Shown: positions 1-6,415, counted from the stretch's first letter. The stretch is DNA of 6,676 nt from Clostridia bacterium (GCA_017958705.1 JAGDCE010000316.1:1-6676), one strand, 5' to 3'. Made by a program: numbers and translations. The notes: generated by a model not told the origin, from the letters alone.

Positions 1-591
1 CCGGAACGCGGGATTGTACGCGTAATAGTTTTTCCTGTCGAGCTTGTCGCGGACCATTCCGAGCGCTTCTCCGAAACGCTGATAATGGACTATTTCACGC
101 TGACGCAGGTAGCGGATCGGATCGATTATATCCGGATCGTCGACGAGCCGCAGGATGTTGTCGTAGGTGACTCGCGCCTTCTGTTCCGCCGCCATGTCCT
201 CCGACAGATCCGCTATCGGGTCGCCCTTCGACTGCATGAACGCCGCCGTATACGGCACGCCCGACGCCGCCTGAGGGTATACGCCGACGGTGTGATCGAC
301 GAAGTACGTATCAAAGCCTTCTTTTATGATCTCATCCGTCGTGAGCTTGCCAGTGAGCTGATAAAGCATGGCGCCTATTATCTCAAGGTGCGCGAGCTCC
401 TCCGTGCCTATATCCGTCAGAAGTCCCGCGACTCTGTCGTCCGGCATCGCGAAGCGCTGTGAAAGATAGCGCAGCGACGCGCCGAGCTCGCCGTCCGGTC
501 CGCCGTACTGGCTGATTATGATCTTCGCCGCCTTCGCGTCCGGCTTTTTGATATTTACCGGATACTGCAGTCTCTTCTCATATCCCCACAT
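1..591 (-). CDS. cotJC: CotJC, manganese-catalase-like spore coat protein (3' end outside window)
   Basis: The 197 codons visible carry the manganese-catalase (ferritin-like four-helix) fold of CotJC, a protein of the endospore coat or of the layer under it. All five expected dimanganese ligands can be seen: E35, E65 and H68 in TEELAHLE, E136 in DMAAEQKAR, and H169 in REIVHYQRFGE. This suggests a catalytically competent peroxide-decomposing site, although the role of CotJC as a catalase in spores is an inference from the family. Bacillus CotJC is about 189 residues; this one is already longer and no stop is reached before the left edge, so only the C-terminal tail is missing. The ATG overlaps the cotJB stop by one base (TGATG). 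The purine-rich stretch at 603-610 lies about 11 bases upstream, so translation probably depends on coupling to cotJB. Identification is by family pattern recognition. Confidence 0.93.
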   Translation of the reverse strand, partial: MWGYEKRLQYPVNIKKPDAKAAKIIISQYGGPDGELGASLRYLSQRFAMPDDRVAGLLTDIGTEELAHLEIIGAMLYQLTGKLTTDEIIKEGFDTYFVDHTVGVYPQAASGVPYTAAFMQSKGDPIADLSEDMAAEQKARVTYDNILRLVDDPDIIDPIRYLRQREIVHYQRFGEALGMVRDKLDRKNYYAYNPAFR

Positions 592-857
592 CAGCTCTCA
601 CACTCCCTCTTCCAGGGCATCGGCGCGCCGTTCCACGACCAGCCGTATGCCGTCTTGACGAAATATCCGTCAATGCTTCCGTATTTGTCCGTATACTCCT
701 CGATCAGCCCGATCCGCTTCTCCATCCGGTCGGAAAACGCTTCAAGCGCTTCTTTATCGCCCGGGTGCGTATCGAGGAAAAGGCGCAGTTCATCCATCGC
801 GAAACTGACCTCGCAAATCTTTTCCGCCATCTCTTCTCTGTTGCCGCAGCCGTTCAT
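591..857 (-). CDS. cotJB: CotJB, spore coat protein
   Basis: This 88-residue protein is the middle member of the cotJ operon. It shows the CotJB signature: a helical first half with LDTHPGDKEAL (about residues 28-38) and an aromatic C-terminal motif, YGWSWNGAPMPW (71-82). Length matches the family, which is usually 80-100 residues. CotJB is needed with CotJA and CotJC for the small coat sub-complex in Bacillus; its biochemical function is not known. The ATG at 857 overlaps the cotJA stop as ATGA and is preceded by a strong Shine-Dalgarno sequence (AAGGAGG, 864-870) at a good distance, which fixes the start. The stop shares a base with the cotJC start. It is cysteine-containing (C4, C15, C86), with no signal peptide or membrane segment, as expected for a protein made in the mother cell. 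Confidence 0.92.
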   Translation of the reverse strand: MNGCGNREEMAEKICEVSFAMDELRLFLDTHPGDKEALEAFSDRMEKRIGLIEEYTDKYGSIDGYFVKTAYGWSWNGAPMPWKRECES

Positions 858-1069
858 CTCCTGCCTCCTTCCAGAGGCATGTAAAGCGCCGGGAACAGCG
901 TCCCGTGACCGAGCGCCTCTGTATCCGAATATATCTGTCCGTACTGCTGATCGCGCACGTACGCCATCGCGTATGCCGGCGTGCCGTCGCCGTTTTCGGC
1001 GCCGTCAACTCCGGTGCTGCTCTGCGCCGCCGTGTACTTTCTCCGCAGATATCTGTCGCTGTTATACAT
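854..1069 (-). CDS. cotJA: CotJA, spore coat-associated protein
   Basis: This 71-residue protein has the conserved CotJA core in its second half: AMAYVRDQQYGQIYSD (34-49) followed by EALGHGTLFPALYMPLEGG (51-69), equivalent to the family pattern AYVPxQ...Y...EAL..GTlFPeL..P. The N-terminal 30 residues are low-complexity and variable, as in homologues. It is slightly shorter than the Bacillus protein of about 82 residues. The start at 1069 is secure: an in-frame stop codon immediately precedes the ATG, and GAAGGA lies just upstream. The gene is first in a tightly packed three-gene unit and its stop overlaps the cotJB ATG. CotJA is thought to help localise CotJC to the spore; that is family knowledge and is not visible here. 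It diverges from an ECF S-component gene across a 191-base control region. Confidence 0.88.
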   Translation of the reverse strand: MYNSDRYLRRKYTAAQSSTGVDGAENGDGTPAYAMAYVRDQQYGQIYSDTEALGHGTLFPALYMPLEGGRR

Positions 1070-1107
1070 TTATCCTTCGCATCCGCAGATGCTCTCCCGC
1101 TGTATTA

Positions 1108-1125
1108 GGCGGAGCCGTGTCCGCC
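1108..1125 (-). other. Stem-loop in the cotJ leader
   Basis: GGCGGA (1108-1113) and TCCGCC (1120-1125) form a perfect 6-bp GC-rich stem with a 6-base loop. On the leftward transcript it would sit at or within a base or two of the predicted 5' end and about 40 bases upstream of the cotJA start. There is no U-tract after it, so it is not an intrinsic terminator; a 5' stabilising hairpin or operator dyad is possible. Confidence 0.45.
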
Positions 1126-1130
1126 CATAC

Positions 1131-1158
1131 TATAATATGACAACAAAGTTTTAAATGC
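1131..1158 (-). promoter_or_regulatory. Candidate mother-cell (sigma-E/sigma-K type) promoter for cotJABC
   Basis: Reading leftward, CATATTATA (1131-1139) fits the -10 pattern shared by mother-cell sigma factors (CATANNNTA for sigma-K, near CATACANT for sigma-E). GCATTTA (1152-1158) is a weak -35 match and the spacer is only 12 bases, shorter than usual. The call rests on the -10 element and on cotJ being a sporulation operon; cotJ is sigma-E controlled in Bacillus. Predicted transcription would begin near 1124. Confidence 0.35.
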
Positions 1159-1204
1159 CATTAGAATTAACAGAAACTTAAAATTAAATTTATAACAATA
1201 CAGA

Positions 1205-1233
1205 TTGATATATTATCCCGCCTGTGATAAAAT
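1205..1233 (+). promoter_or_regulatory. Sigma-A promoter for the ECF S-component gene
   Basis: TTGATA (1205-1210, 5 of 6 to consensus) and TAAAAT (1228-1233, 5 of 6) are separated by exactly 17 bases, and TGA just before the -10 gives an extended -10 element. Transcription should start near 1240, leaving a leader of about 20 bases. That is too short for a riboswitch. The Shine-Dalgarno AAGGTG is at 1251-1256. Confidence 0.7.
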
Positions 1234-1260
1234 TAGAAAAAAATAATATAAAGGTGCGCC

Positions 1261-1836
1261 ATGCTTGAAAATGTATTGAAAAAACAAAACGAAGCGTTGA
1301 AAACGAAAATCGGTTACAAGACCGTCGTTTCCGCCGCGCTGATCGCTCTGGCGGTCGCGCTTCCGCAGCTCGTACACGCGGCGCTCGGTCAGAGCGGCGG
1401 CGTGCAGTTCCTTCCGATGTATCTGCCGGTACTGCTCGGCGGATGCCTGCTCGGCTGGAAGTGGGCTCTGACTGTCGGCATCCTCTCGCCGCTCGTCAGT
1501 TTTGCCCTGACGACGCTTGCCGGTAATCCCATGCCCGCCGCGGCAAGATTGCCGTTCATGATGTTTGAGCTCGCGGTATTCGCCGCGGTCTCCGGTCTCT
1601 TCTCCGGTCTCATTTACAAAAACGGGCTCTGGGCGTTTCCCGCGGTCATCGCCGCGCAGATCGCCGGCAGAGCGGCTTTTCTCGGAGCGATCGCGATCTT
1701 CCAGCGCGTAGCGCCGTTCACGCCCAAAATGATTTGGGGGCAGATCGTCTCCGGCATCCCCGGACTTCTGATACAGGCCGTCGCGGTGCCGCTGATCGTC
1801 ATCGCACTGCGCGCTGTGCTGTTACGCAAAAAATAA
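1261..1836 (+). CDS. ECF-type transporter S component (substrate-binding membrane subunit), substrate unknown
   Basis: This 191-residue, strongly hydrophobic protein has about six predicted membrane helices (roughly 20-42, 51-66, 68-87, 98-120, 123-146 and 160-187) and a basic C-terminus (LLRKK). That is the size and topology of S components, which bind a vitamin or other micronutrient and dock on a shared EcfA-A'-T energising module. Helix 1 contains AxxxA spacing (A25, A29, A33), known in group II S components as the contact with EcfT. The stretch NPMPAAARLPFMMFELAVF (89-107) resembles the 'ECF transporter S component' families, but I cannot assign a substrate and see no substrate-linked riboswitch. 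No EcfA or EcfT gene lies nearby, consistent with a shared module elsewhere. AAGGTG is 5 bases before the ATG. The surface-protein gene follows after 40 A-rich bases without a terminator, so co-transcription is likely. Confidence 0.75.
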   Translation: MLENVLKKQNEALKTKIGYKTVVSAALIALAVALPQLVHAALGQSGGVQFLPMYLPVLLGGCLLGWKWALTVGILSPLVSFALTTLAGNPMPAAARLPFMMFELAVFAAVSGLFSGLIYKNGLWAFPAVIAAQIAGRAAFLGAIAIFQRVAPFTPKMIWGQIVSGIPGLLIQAVAVPLIVIALRAVLLRKK

Positions 1837-1876
1837 ACACAACCAAAAATATCAAAAACGATAAGGAGATATCATC

Positions 1877-3307
1877 ATGCGCAGATCACTATCTGTTATT
1901 TCTGCCGTCACTGTTGTCCTGATTTTGCTGACCGCGTCGGTCAGTGCGTCGGAGATTGGCGGACTTGTGATCGAAGACCACGATTACGGTGGAAACTGGA
2001 TCAAGGACGGAACGACCTATACCTGCCGTGAGCGTATAGACTGGCCGGATTTCGGCGTTTATATGCTCGGCAACACCGCTGAGAAGATCAGGCTTTATAT
2101 GGAGCTGACGGTCTCTTCCAAAACAGAAGAGCCGGAATCGCTCGGAGGCGACTCGGGATTTCTTGTCGGCGTGACCGACGTCAACGGCAACGGGATCATA
2201 GAGGAAAACGAAGACAATTATTATCTTATAGACGTTTCAAGCAGTAACGACGGCGCTTTCATCGGAATTGAAAAAAATGAAGGTCAATGGAGCAACTGGG
2301 AGACCGTTTACAACTATACCGGTTTTTCCGAAGGCGACGTGATAGGGCTGTATCTGCTCTATGACCCGCAGGAAAACTCGTTCGCGGTATACGTAACCGA
2401 AACGGATGAAGACGGAAACAAGTTCACGTCCGACGAGCCGTGGGTCGACTGGATCGACAACTTCAATCCTCTGACCGGGACCGGTTACGGCATCTGCTCA
2501 AAGATAACGGGCAGCGTATTCACAAACGTTTCCGTCGCTTCGGGCGACAACGCGAAGCCGCCGGAAAAGGAAGGCGGATACGAGGGACTGAAAACCGACG
2601 AGAACGGCAATCTGCTGATCGCCGATCTTACCGATCCCGGTGTAGTCAACAAAATGAGGAGTTCCGCAAACGACTGCACGATCGAATACGACGAGGCGAA
2701 GGGCTGCATGAAAGTCACCGTCACCGGCGGAGACCCGTTCTTTGTCCTGCCGATGAATCTGGCGTCGCGGTTCGACGGCGACGATTATCCTCTGATCGTG
2801 ATCGACTGTATGACGGATGAGCCGTCGATGGCGGAAATATTCTACGCTACGAAGGAATCGCCCGACATCGTCAAGAACCACATATTTTTCGATATAGAAG
2901 ACACGGAAGATTTCACGCCGGTTACCGTATACATGTATGAAGACGATTACGGCAACTGGACCGGCCAGATCAACACTCTGAGGATCGACCCGAACAACAG
3001 GGGCAGCGAAGGCCAGGTGTACTATTTCAGGAGCGTTAAGGCGATGCCTGATCCGGACGAAGACACGGAAACCGTGACGGACGACGTAACGACCGCCGCC
3101 GAAACCGAACAGCAGACGGAGCCCGTAACGACCGTGACGGATACCGAAGCGGAACCGCAGACAACGGAGCCGCAGACGACGGAACCGGAAAAAGGCCGTG
3201 ACGAAAAGAACAACACGGGTATAATAATCGCCGCAGTAGTGTGTGCGGTCCTGATAATCGCGGCCGTTGCCGCAGCCGTCATAATATCGAAGAAACGGAA
3301 GAAATAA
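1877..3307 (+). CDS. Secreted, membrane-anchored surface protein with two predicted beta-rich domains and an EF-hand-like loop
   Basis: I do not recognise a named family for this 476-residue protein, but its architecture is clear. Residues 1-24 form a Sec signal peptide (RR near the N-terminus, hydrophobic core, likely cleavage after VSA). Residues about 25-222 are Gly/Asn/aromatic-rich and predicted beta-structured, resembling carbohydrate-binding or lectin-like sandwiches; within them DVNGNGIIEENE (101-112) is a textbook EF-hand loop with D1, N3, N5, G6, I8 and E12. Residues about 240-390 look like a second beta-sandwich ending in VYYFRSVKAM. A Thr/Glu/Pro linker (about 392-445, including tandem EPQTT) leads to a single membrane helix (448-470) and a basic stop-transfer tail (KKRKK). 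There is no LPXTG motif, so anchoring is by the helix. Strong AAGGAG (1863-1868) sets the start. A glycan-binding or calcium-dependent surface role is an inference; no catalytic motif is evident. Confidence 0.85.
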   Translation: MRRSLSVISAVTVVLILLTASVSASEIGGLVIEDHDYGGNWIKDGTTYTCRERIDWPDFGVYMLGNTAEKIRLYMELTVSSKTEEPESLGGDSGFLVGVTDVNGNGIIEENEDNYYLIDVSSSNDGAFIGIEKNEGQWSNWETVYNYTGFSEGDVIGLYLLYDPQENSFAVYVTETDEDGNKFTSDEPWVDWIDNFNPLTGTGYGICSKITGSVFTNVSVASGDNAKPPEKEGGYEGLKTDENGNLLIADLTDPGVVNKMRSSANDCTIEYDEAKGCMKVTVTGGDPFFVLPMNLASRFDGDDYPLIVIDCMTDEPSMAEIFYATKESPDIVKNHIFFDIEDTEDFTPVTVYMYEDDYGNWTGQINTLRIDPNNRGSEGQVYYFRSVKAMPDPDEDTETVTDDVTTAAETEQQTEPVTTVTDTEAEPQTTEPQTTEPEKGRDEKNNTGIIIAAVVCAVLIIAAVAAAVIISKKRKK

Positions 3308-3308
3308 C

Positions 3309-3340
3309 AAAAAAACGCCCGCGCTGTGCGGGCGTTTTTT
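3309..3340. terminator. Bidirectional intrinsic terminator between convergent genes
   Basis: CGCCCGC (3316-3322) and GCGGGCG (3328-3334) form a perfect 7-bp GC stem with loop GCTGT, flanked by seven A on the left (3309-3315) and six T on the right (3335-3340). It therefore works as a rho-independent terminator in both directions: for the surface-protein gene ending at 3307 and for the rubrerythrin gene ending at 3349. Confidence 0.95.
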
Positions 3341-3348
3341 GTTTGCGA

Positions 3349-4008
3349 TCAATAGTTTTCCGCGTTGACTTCGAAATAGCTCTGCGGATGTGCGCAGACG
3401 GGGCATACCTCGGGGGCTTTCGTGCCGACGACGATATGTCCGCAGTTGCGGCATTCCCAGATCTTGACGACGGATTTTTCGAAGACCTGCTTCATCTCCA
3501 CGTTCTGCAGCAGCGCGCGGTAGCGTTCCTCGTGATGCTTTTCGATCGCGGCGACTCCGCGGAATTTAGCCGCGAGCTCCGGGAAGCCTTCAGCTTCCGC
3601 GGTCTTCGCGAAGCCTTCGTACATGTCGGTCCATTCGAAGTTCTCGCCGTCGGCGGCAGCCGCGAGGTTTTCCGCGGTATCGCCGATGCCGTTGAGCTCC
3701 TTGAACCAGAGCTTTGCGTGTTCTTTCTCGTTTTCGGCGGTCTTCAGGAACAGAGCGGCGATCTGCTCGTAGCCCTCTTTCTTGGCTTTCGACGCGAAAT
3801 ACGTGTACTTGTTCCTCGCCTGAGACTCACCGGCGAACGCCGCCTCGAGGTTTTTCTCTGTCTGCGTTCCGGCGTAGGGGTTGGACTTCTTCTCTTCCGC
3901 AACGGGCTCTATAGCGTCGCCGTCGGCGCCGCACAGCGGGCAGACAGCTTCTTCAAGTGACGGCGCTTCAAAGATCTCGCCGCAGATATTGCATTTGAAT
4001 TTTGCCAT
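3349..4008 (-). CDS. Rubrerythrin with rubredoxin-type centres at both ends
   Basis: This 219-residue cytoplasmic non-haem iron protein reduces hydrogen peroxide to water in anaerobes (family knowledge). An N-terminal CxxC...CxxC knuckle (C6, C9, C23, C26; CNICGEIF and CPLCG) is followed by a ferritin-like diiron domain (about 47-180). The full ligand set is visible by comparison with the Desulfovibrio protein: E61, E94, H97, E122, E125, E156 and H159. A second rubredoxin-like domain ends the protein (C186, C189, C202, C205; CRNCGH and CPVCAHPQSYFE). Classical rubrerythrin (about 190 residues) has only the C-terminal centre and the 'reverse' form only the N-terminal one, so this is a two-headed version. 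The N-terminal CxxC spacing (13 between pairs) could bind iron or zinc. The start follows GGAGGA (4016-4021) at 7-8 bases. The gene has its own promoter and appears monocistronic. Confidence 0.95.
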   Translation of the reverse strand: MAKFKCNICGEIFEAPSLEEAVCPLCGADGDAIEPVAEEKKSNPYAGTQTEKNLEAAFAGESQARNKYTYFASKAKKEGYEQIAALFLKTAENEKEHAKLWFKELNGIGDTAENLAAAADGENFEWTDMYEGFAKTAEAEGFPELAAKFRGVAAIEKHHEERYRALLQNVEMKQVFEKSVVKIWECRNCGHIVVGTKAPEVCPVCAHPQSYFEVNAENY

Positions 4009-4039
4009 TTCAGGATCCTCCGTTTATTTGTTTGATACG

Positions 4040-4068
4040 ATTATACATTACCGCTTTACCGTTGTCAA
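4040..4068 (-). promoter_or_regulatory. Perfect-consensus sigma-A promoter for rubrerythrin
   Basis: Reading leftward, TTGACA (4063-4068) and TATAAT (4040-4045) both match consensus at every base and are separated by exactly 17 bases. The start site should be near 4033, giving a leader of about 24 bases that contains the Shine-Dalgarno sequence GGAGGA. A promoter this strong is usually either constitutive or tightly repressed; the overlapping inverted repeat supports the second option. Confidence 0.92.
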
Positions 4069-4077
4069 GCGGTAATG
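4046..4077. promoter_or_regulatory. Inverted repeat spanning the -35 and spacer of the rubrerythrin promoter (candidate operator)
   Basis: CATTACCGCTT (4046-4056) and AAGCGGTAATG (4067-4077) are perfect 11-bp inverted arms around a 10-base centre (4057-4066). One arm overlaps the -35 hexamer and the other fills the spacer and abuts the -10. The centre contains an extra CGGTAA half-site on the minus strand, giving three copies of the CGGTAA/TTACCG motif. There is no adjacent T-tract, so it is not a usual terminator for the upstream gene. It does not match the PerR or Rex site patterns I know. Confidence 0.65.
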
Positions 4078-4092
4078 CGAAAATCAGGTGAA

Positions 4093-5103
4093 TTATTTTG
4101 CCGCAGTCTTTTTTCTTCTGCAAAGCCCTTTGATCAGAGCCGTGACGGAGACGATGAGCGGCGTCGCGACGACAAGGAACGTAGCGAAATTGACGCTTGC
4201 GGAAAACGCGACCGGCAGGATGCCGAAGCCTACGTTCGCCGGTCCGTCGAGATTTCCTTTCAGCGCGAGGAAATACACGGCGCAGGACACGACGCTGACG
4301 ACAAGCGAGACGATCGAAAGCGGCAGCGTGATCTCCTTACGCACATCCGGGGTGAGATTGTTGTAAAACAGCTCCCAGACGGCGATCGAAAGAAACACGA
4401 CGAGCGATACGAGCATGATCGCCAGGGCGTACGGAACGTAGCCGTTTGTGAAGTCCACGATGAAGATGCTGTAGAAGAATCCGCAGAATCCGTAAAGCCC
4501 GAACAGAAGCCACAGCGTTCTGAAGAAATATCTGACGAACGCTCCTTTCTTCTGCAGCCGCGGGCGCGACGGTCCGGCGTATTTCGCCCCGCCGGTCGCT
4601 TTCTTGAAATACGTCAGGATAAAGATCCCGAACGCGATGAACAGCAGCGAGTAAAGGATAGAGTCGAGCGGATATATCGCCGACGGCGCGCCCTCGACGA
4701 GCGACAGATATTTACCGGCGATCCGCATCGCGATAACGTAAACTATAATGAGAGCGCCGATCACGATGCCGATGATCGCGTGCTTTTTCGCTTTTTTGCG
4801 CAGGATATCTTCACTTTCATTGCGGTAGAACGTATGCGCGACCATGAGGCCGCTCAACGTCATGAAGAACGAGAGGAAGATCGGCGCGGATCTCTGCGCG
4901 TCGCGCAGCGAGATATCGGGCGAGGCGCACACGATCGAGCCTATACAGTCGGACAGGCAGTAAAGGAAATTCATGAACGTAAAGGCGGACAACACGAAGA
5001 ACACGGCGACTGCCGCCATGACGCAAAGCGACTGCTTTTTCTGCTTTGCGTCGAGTCCCGAATGGACGAAGCTGCTGCGATCAAACAATTTTTTCATCAC
5101 CAT
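4093..5103 (-). CDS. Polytopic membrane protein of unknown function, about 8 helices
   Basis: I do not recognise the family of this 336-residue protein. Hydrophobic segments at roughly 26-47, 73-93, 109-129, 147-166, 194-216, 223-246, 260-281 and 300-325 suggest eight membrane helices. Cytoplasmic-looking basic stretches occur at 101-108 (LRKKAKKH), 167-192 and the C-terminus (CRRKKTAAK), so both ends are probably inside. No transporter, kinase or protease motif is visible. It is the second gene of a unit with the lipoprotein phosphatase: its ATG at 5103 lies inside the last codons of that gene, and an in-frame alternative ATG at 5097 overlaps the stop as TGATG. No good Shine-Dalgarno sequence precedes either, so translation is probably coupled. 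It could assist or sense the phosphatase, but only position supports this. Confidence 0.85.
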   Translation of the reverse strand: MVMKKLFDRSSFVHSGLDAKQKKQSLCVMAAVAVFFVLSAFTFMNFLYCLSDCIGSIVCASPDISLRDAQRSAPIFLSFFMTLSGLMVAHTFYRNESEDILRKKAKKHAIIGIVIGALIIVYVIAMRIAGKYLSLVEGAPSAIYPLDSILYSLLFIAFGIFILTYFKKATGGAKYAGPSRPRLQKKGAFVRYFFRTLWLLFGLYGFCGFFYSIFIVDFTNGYVPYALAIMLVSLVVFLSIAVWELFYNNLTPDVRKEITLPLSIVSLVVSVVSCAVYFLALKGNLDGPANVGFGILPVAFSASVNFATFLVVATPLIVSVTALIKGLCRRKKTAAK

Positions 5104-6242
5104 TTAACCCATACGGAAAAATCTCCGCTTTCCCTTTCATTGAAATAAAGGTGCTCCAGATCGAACGATCCGTCGCTGCCGGTCAGCGTGACCAGAGACG
5201 CGCCGATGAGATCGAAATCCTCGGTGATCCCGGTCGAGGCGAGACCCGCCTTCATCGCTTCGTCTTCGGTATCCGCGTGTATGTGCGCGAAGTAGAGTTC
5301 CGTTCCGGTCTTGACTCCGAGACCGACGACGACGCCCTCGTATTCGCACGTCCAGTCGACGTTGTGAGCGTGACCCATGAACGCGGCTTTAAGGTTGTGA
5401 TCCTTCGCGCGGTCGATGAAATCGCTCGCAAATCTCTCGTCGCCGTTGTCGGCAAAGCCTTCCAGCTTGAAGAATTTGTTCTTCAGGTCGGCGCCGCCGG
5501 ATACTGCGCTCCAGGCTTTCTCGTTTTCATCCTGCGGGATGTGATAATACGCGATCACGGGGACGTCCTCGCCCGCGAGCGCGTGCTCGCTCAGAAACCA
5601 TTCCGTCTGGTCGGGGCGGATGTAATCGTAATCTATGAAAGGTGAATACTCGGTCTCGGAAAATCCGGCGCCGGAGTCGAGGTTCGCGATCATCCAGACC
5701 GCGGCAGTGTCTTTCGTGCCGTCTTCGGTCAGGTTGATGACGTAGTTGCTTCTGCCGTACAGATCGTCCCTGATCTCAACGTAGAGGCAGTGCGGCGCAT
5801 CGCTGAAGCGTCTCGCCAGCTCCTGCGGATTGTAAAGGGAATGACGGTCGTGGTTGCCCCAGATCGGCGCGTAAACGAAGCCGTATTCCTCGGCCTTGCA
5901 CTCGAAATACTCGATGAAAGTTCTCAGGTGATAGCTGTTGGCAAGCATAAATATATCTCCGGTCAGCTCCACAAGATCGATCTTCGCGGACGCGCCCTGC
6001 GTCGCCTTGACGTGATCGTCGGCTTCCTTGAACAGCTTGTCGAGATAAGCCTTGGAAGATCTTGTCGACGAGTTGACGTTCCAATGCAGGTCGGTCAGCT
6101 GCAGGATGTTGAAATTATCGTGATACCGGGCCGTGAAAACGTAGTCTTGCAGATGATCGGAAGACGTCTGCGTTTTCGCGCATCCCGCCGACGCGGCAAG
6201 CATCACCGCCGCCAGGATGATACAGATTAACTTTTTTTTCAT
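5097..6242 (-). CDS. Lipoprotein calcineurin-like metallophosphoesterase (Dcr2-like)
   Basis: This 381-residue protein begins with a lipoprotein signal peptide: MKKK, a hydrophobic core, then SAG-C21, giving a membrane-anchored enzyme outside the cytoplasm. The mature part has every block of the calcineurin-like metallophosphoesterase fold in order: D51-x-H53 in LQLTDLHWN, G95-D96 in LTGDIF, GNHD (129-132), H234 in YYHIP and GHAH (290-293). These residues bind two metal ions and activate water for phosphate-ester hydrolysis. The HIP motif and overall spacing suggest the Dcr2/purple-acid-phosphatase-like branch; the substrate cannot be told from sequence. The start at 6242 is chosen because a strong GGGAGGAG (6245-6252) precedes it and the signal peptide begins there. 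The frame is open up to 6512, but that extension would cross the promoter and the hairpin array. The membrane-protein gene overlaps its 3' end. Confidence 0.92.
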   Translation of the reverse strand: MKKKLICIILAAVMLAASAGCAKTQTSSDHLQDYVFTARYHDNFNILQLTDLHWNVNSSTRSSKAYLDKLFKEADDHVKATQGASAKIDLVELTGDIFMLANSYHLRTFIEYFECKAEEYGFVYAPIWGNHDRHSLYNPQELARRFSDAPHCLYVEIRDDLYGRSNYVINLTEDGTKDTAAVWMIANLDSGAGFSETEYSPFIDYDYIRPDQTEWFLSEHALAGEDVPVIAYYHIPQDENEKAWSAVSGGADLKNKFFKLEGFADNGDERFASDFIDRAKDHNLKAAFMGHAHNVDWTCEYEGVVVGLGVKTGTELYFAHIHADTEDEAMKAGLASTGITEDFDLIGASLVTLTGSDGSFDLEHLYFNERESGDFSVWVKW

Positions 6243-6284
6243 GTCTCCTCCCAAAAGTATAATCGTTATTATCGAGTCGATATC

Positions 6285-6313
6285 ATAATAACACATAATA
6301 TAAGAAATGTCAA
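6285..6313 (-). promoter_or_regulatory. Sigma-A promoter for the phosphatase/membrane-protein unit
   Basis: Reading leftward, TTGACA (6308-6313) matches consensus fully, TATTAT (6285-6290) matches 5 of 6, and the spacer is 17 bases. TGT directly before the -10 provides an extended -10 element. Transcription should begin near 6278, giving a leader of about 35 bases. A small dyad (TATCGA-G-TCGATA, 6270-6282) covers the expected start site and could be an operator. Confidence 0.85.
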
Positions 6314-6347
6314 CGAAAAAAGGAGAAAAATGTAAGTTATAGGTGAA

Positions 6348-6415
6348 ATCGCGGCGTCCGTTCCCCACGAATCGCTGTTCGCGATTCGCCGGGGACCCCG
6401 ACGGAAAGCCGCGAT
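6348..6415. repeat. Large compound hairpin at the left end of the array
   Basis: Nested pairing builds one long arm: ATCGCGGC (6348-6355) with GCCGCGAT (6408-6415); TCCGT (6357-6361) with ACGGA (6401-6405); TCCCC (6362-6366) with GGGGA (6391-6395); and CGAATCGC (6368-6375) with GCGATTCG (6381-6388), closed by loop TGTTC. Small internal loops and one 5-base bulge (6396-6400) interrupt it. Altogether 26 base pairs over 68 bases. Confidence 0.8.

Noticed and set aside
1131..1136. Plus-strand TATAAT as a promoter for the S-component gene
   Set aside because: There is no -35 at suitable distance and a better promoter lies closer to the gene at 1205-1233.
1205..1260. Riboswitch in front of the S-component gene
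   Set aside because: The predicted leader is only about 20 bases and has no stable structure.
2498..3454. Long minus-strand open frame opposite the surface-protein gene
   Set aside because: It crosses the bidirectional terminator into rubrerythrin, is Arg-rich without domain features, and the plus strand encodes a complete secreted protein.
3241..3960. Plus-strand open frame opposite rubrerythrin
   Set aside because: It runs through the terminator stem and lies antisense to a gene with complete metal-binding motifs.
4075..5148. Long plus-strand open frame opposite the membrane-protein gene
   Set aside because: Its product is an improbable Arg/Asp/Glu-rich mixture, typical of the antisense of a GC-rich membrane gene, and the minus-strand frame has coherent membrane helices.
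6321..6335. Plus-strand small gene after AGGAG
   Set aside because: The ATG is followed at once by TAA, so nothing is encoded.
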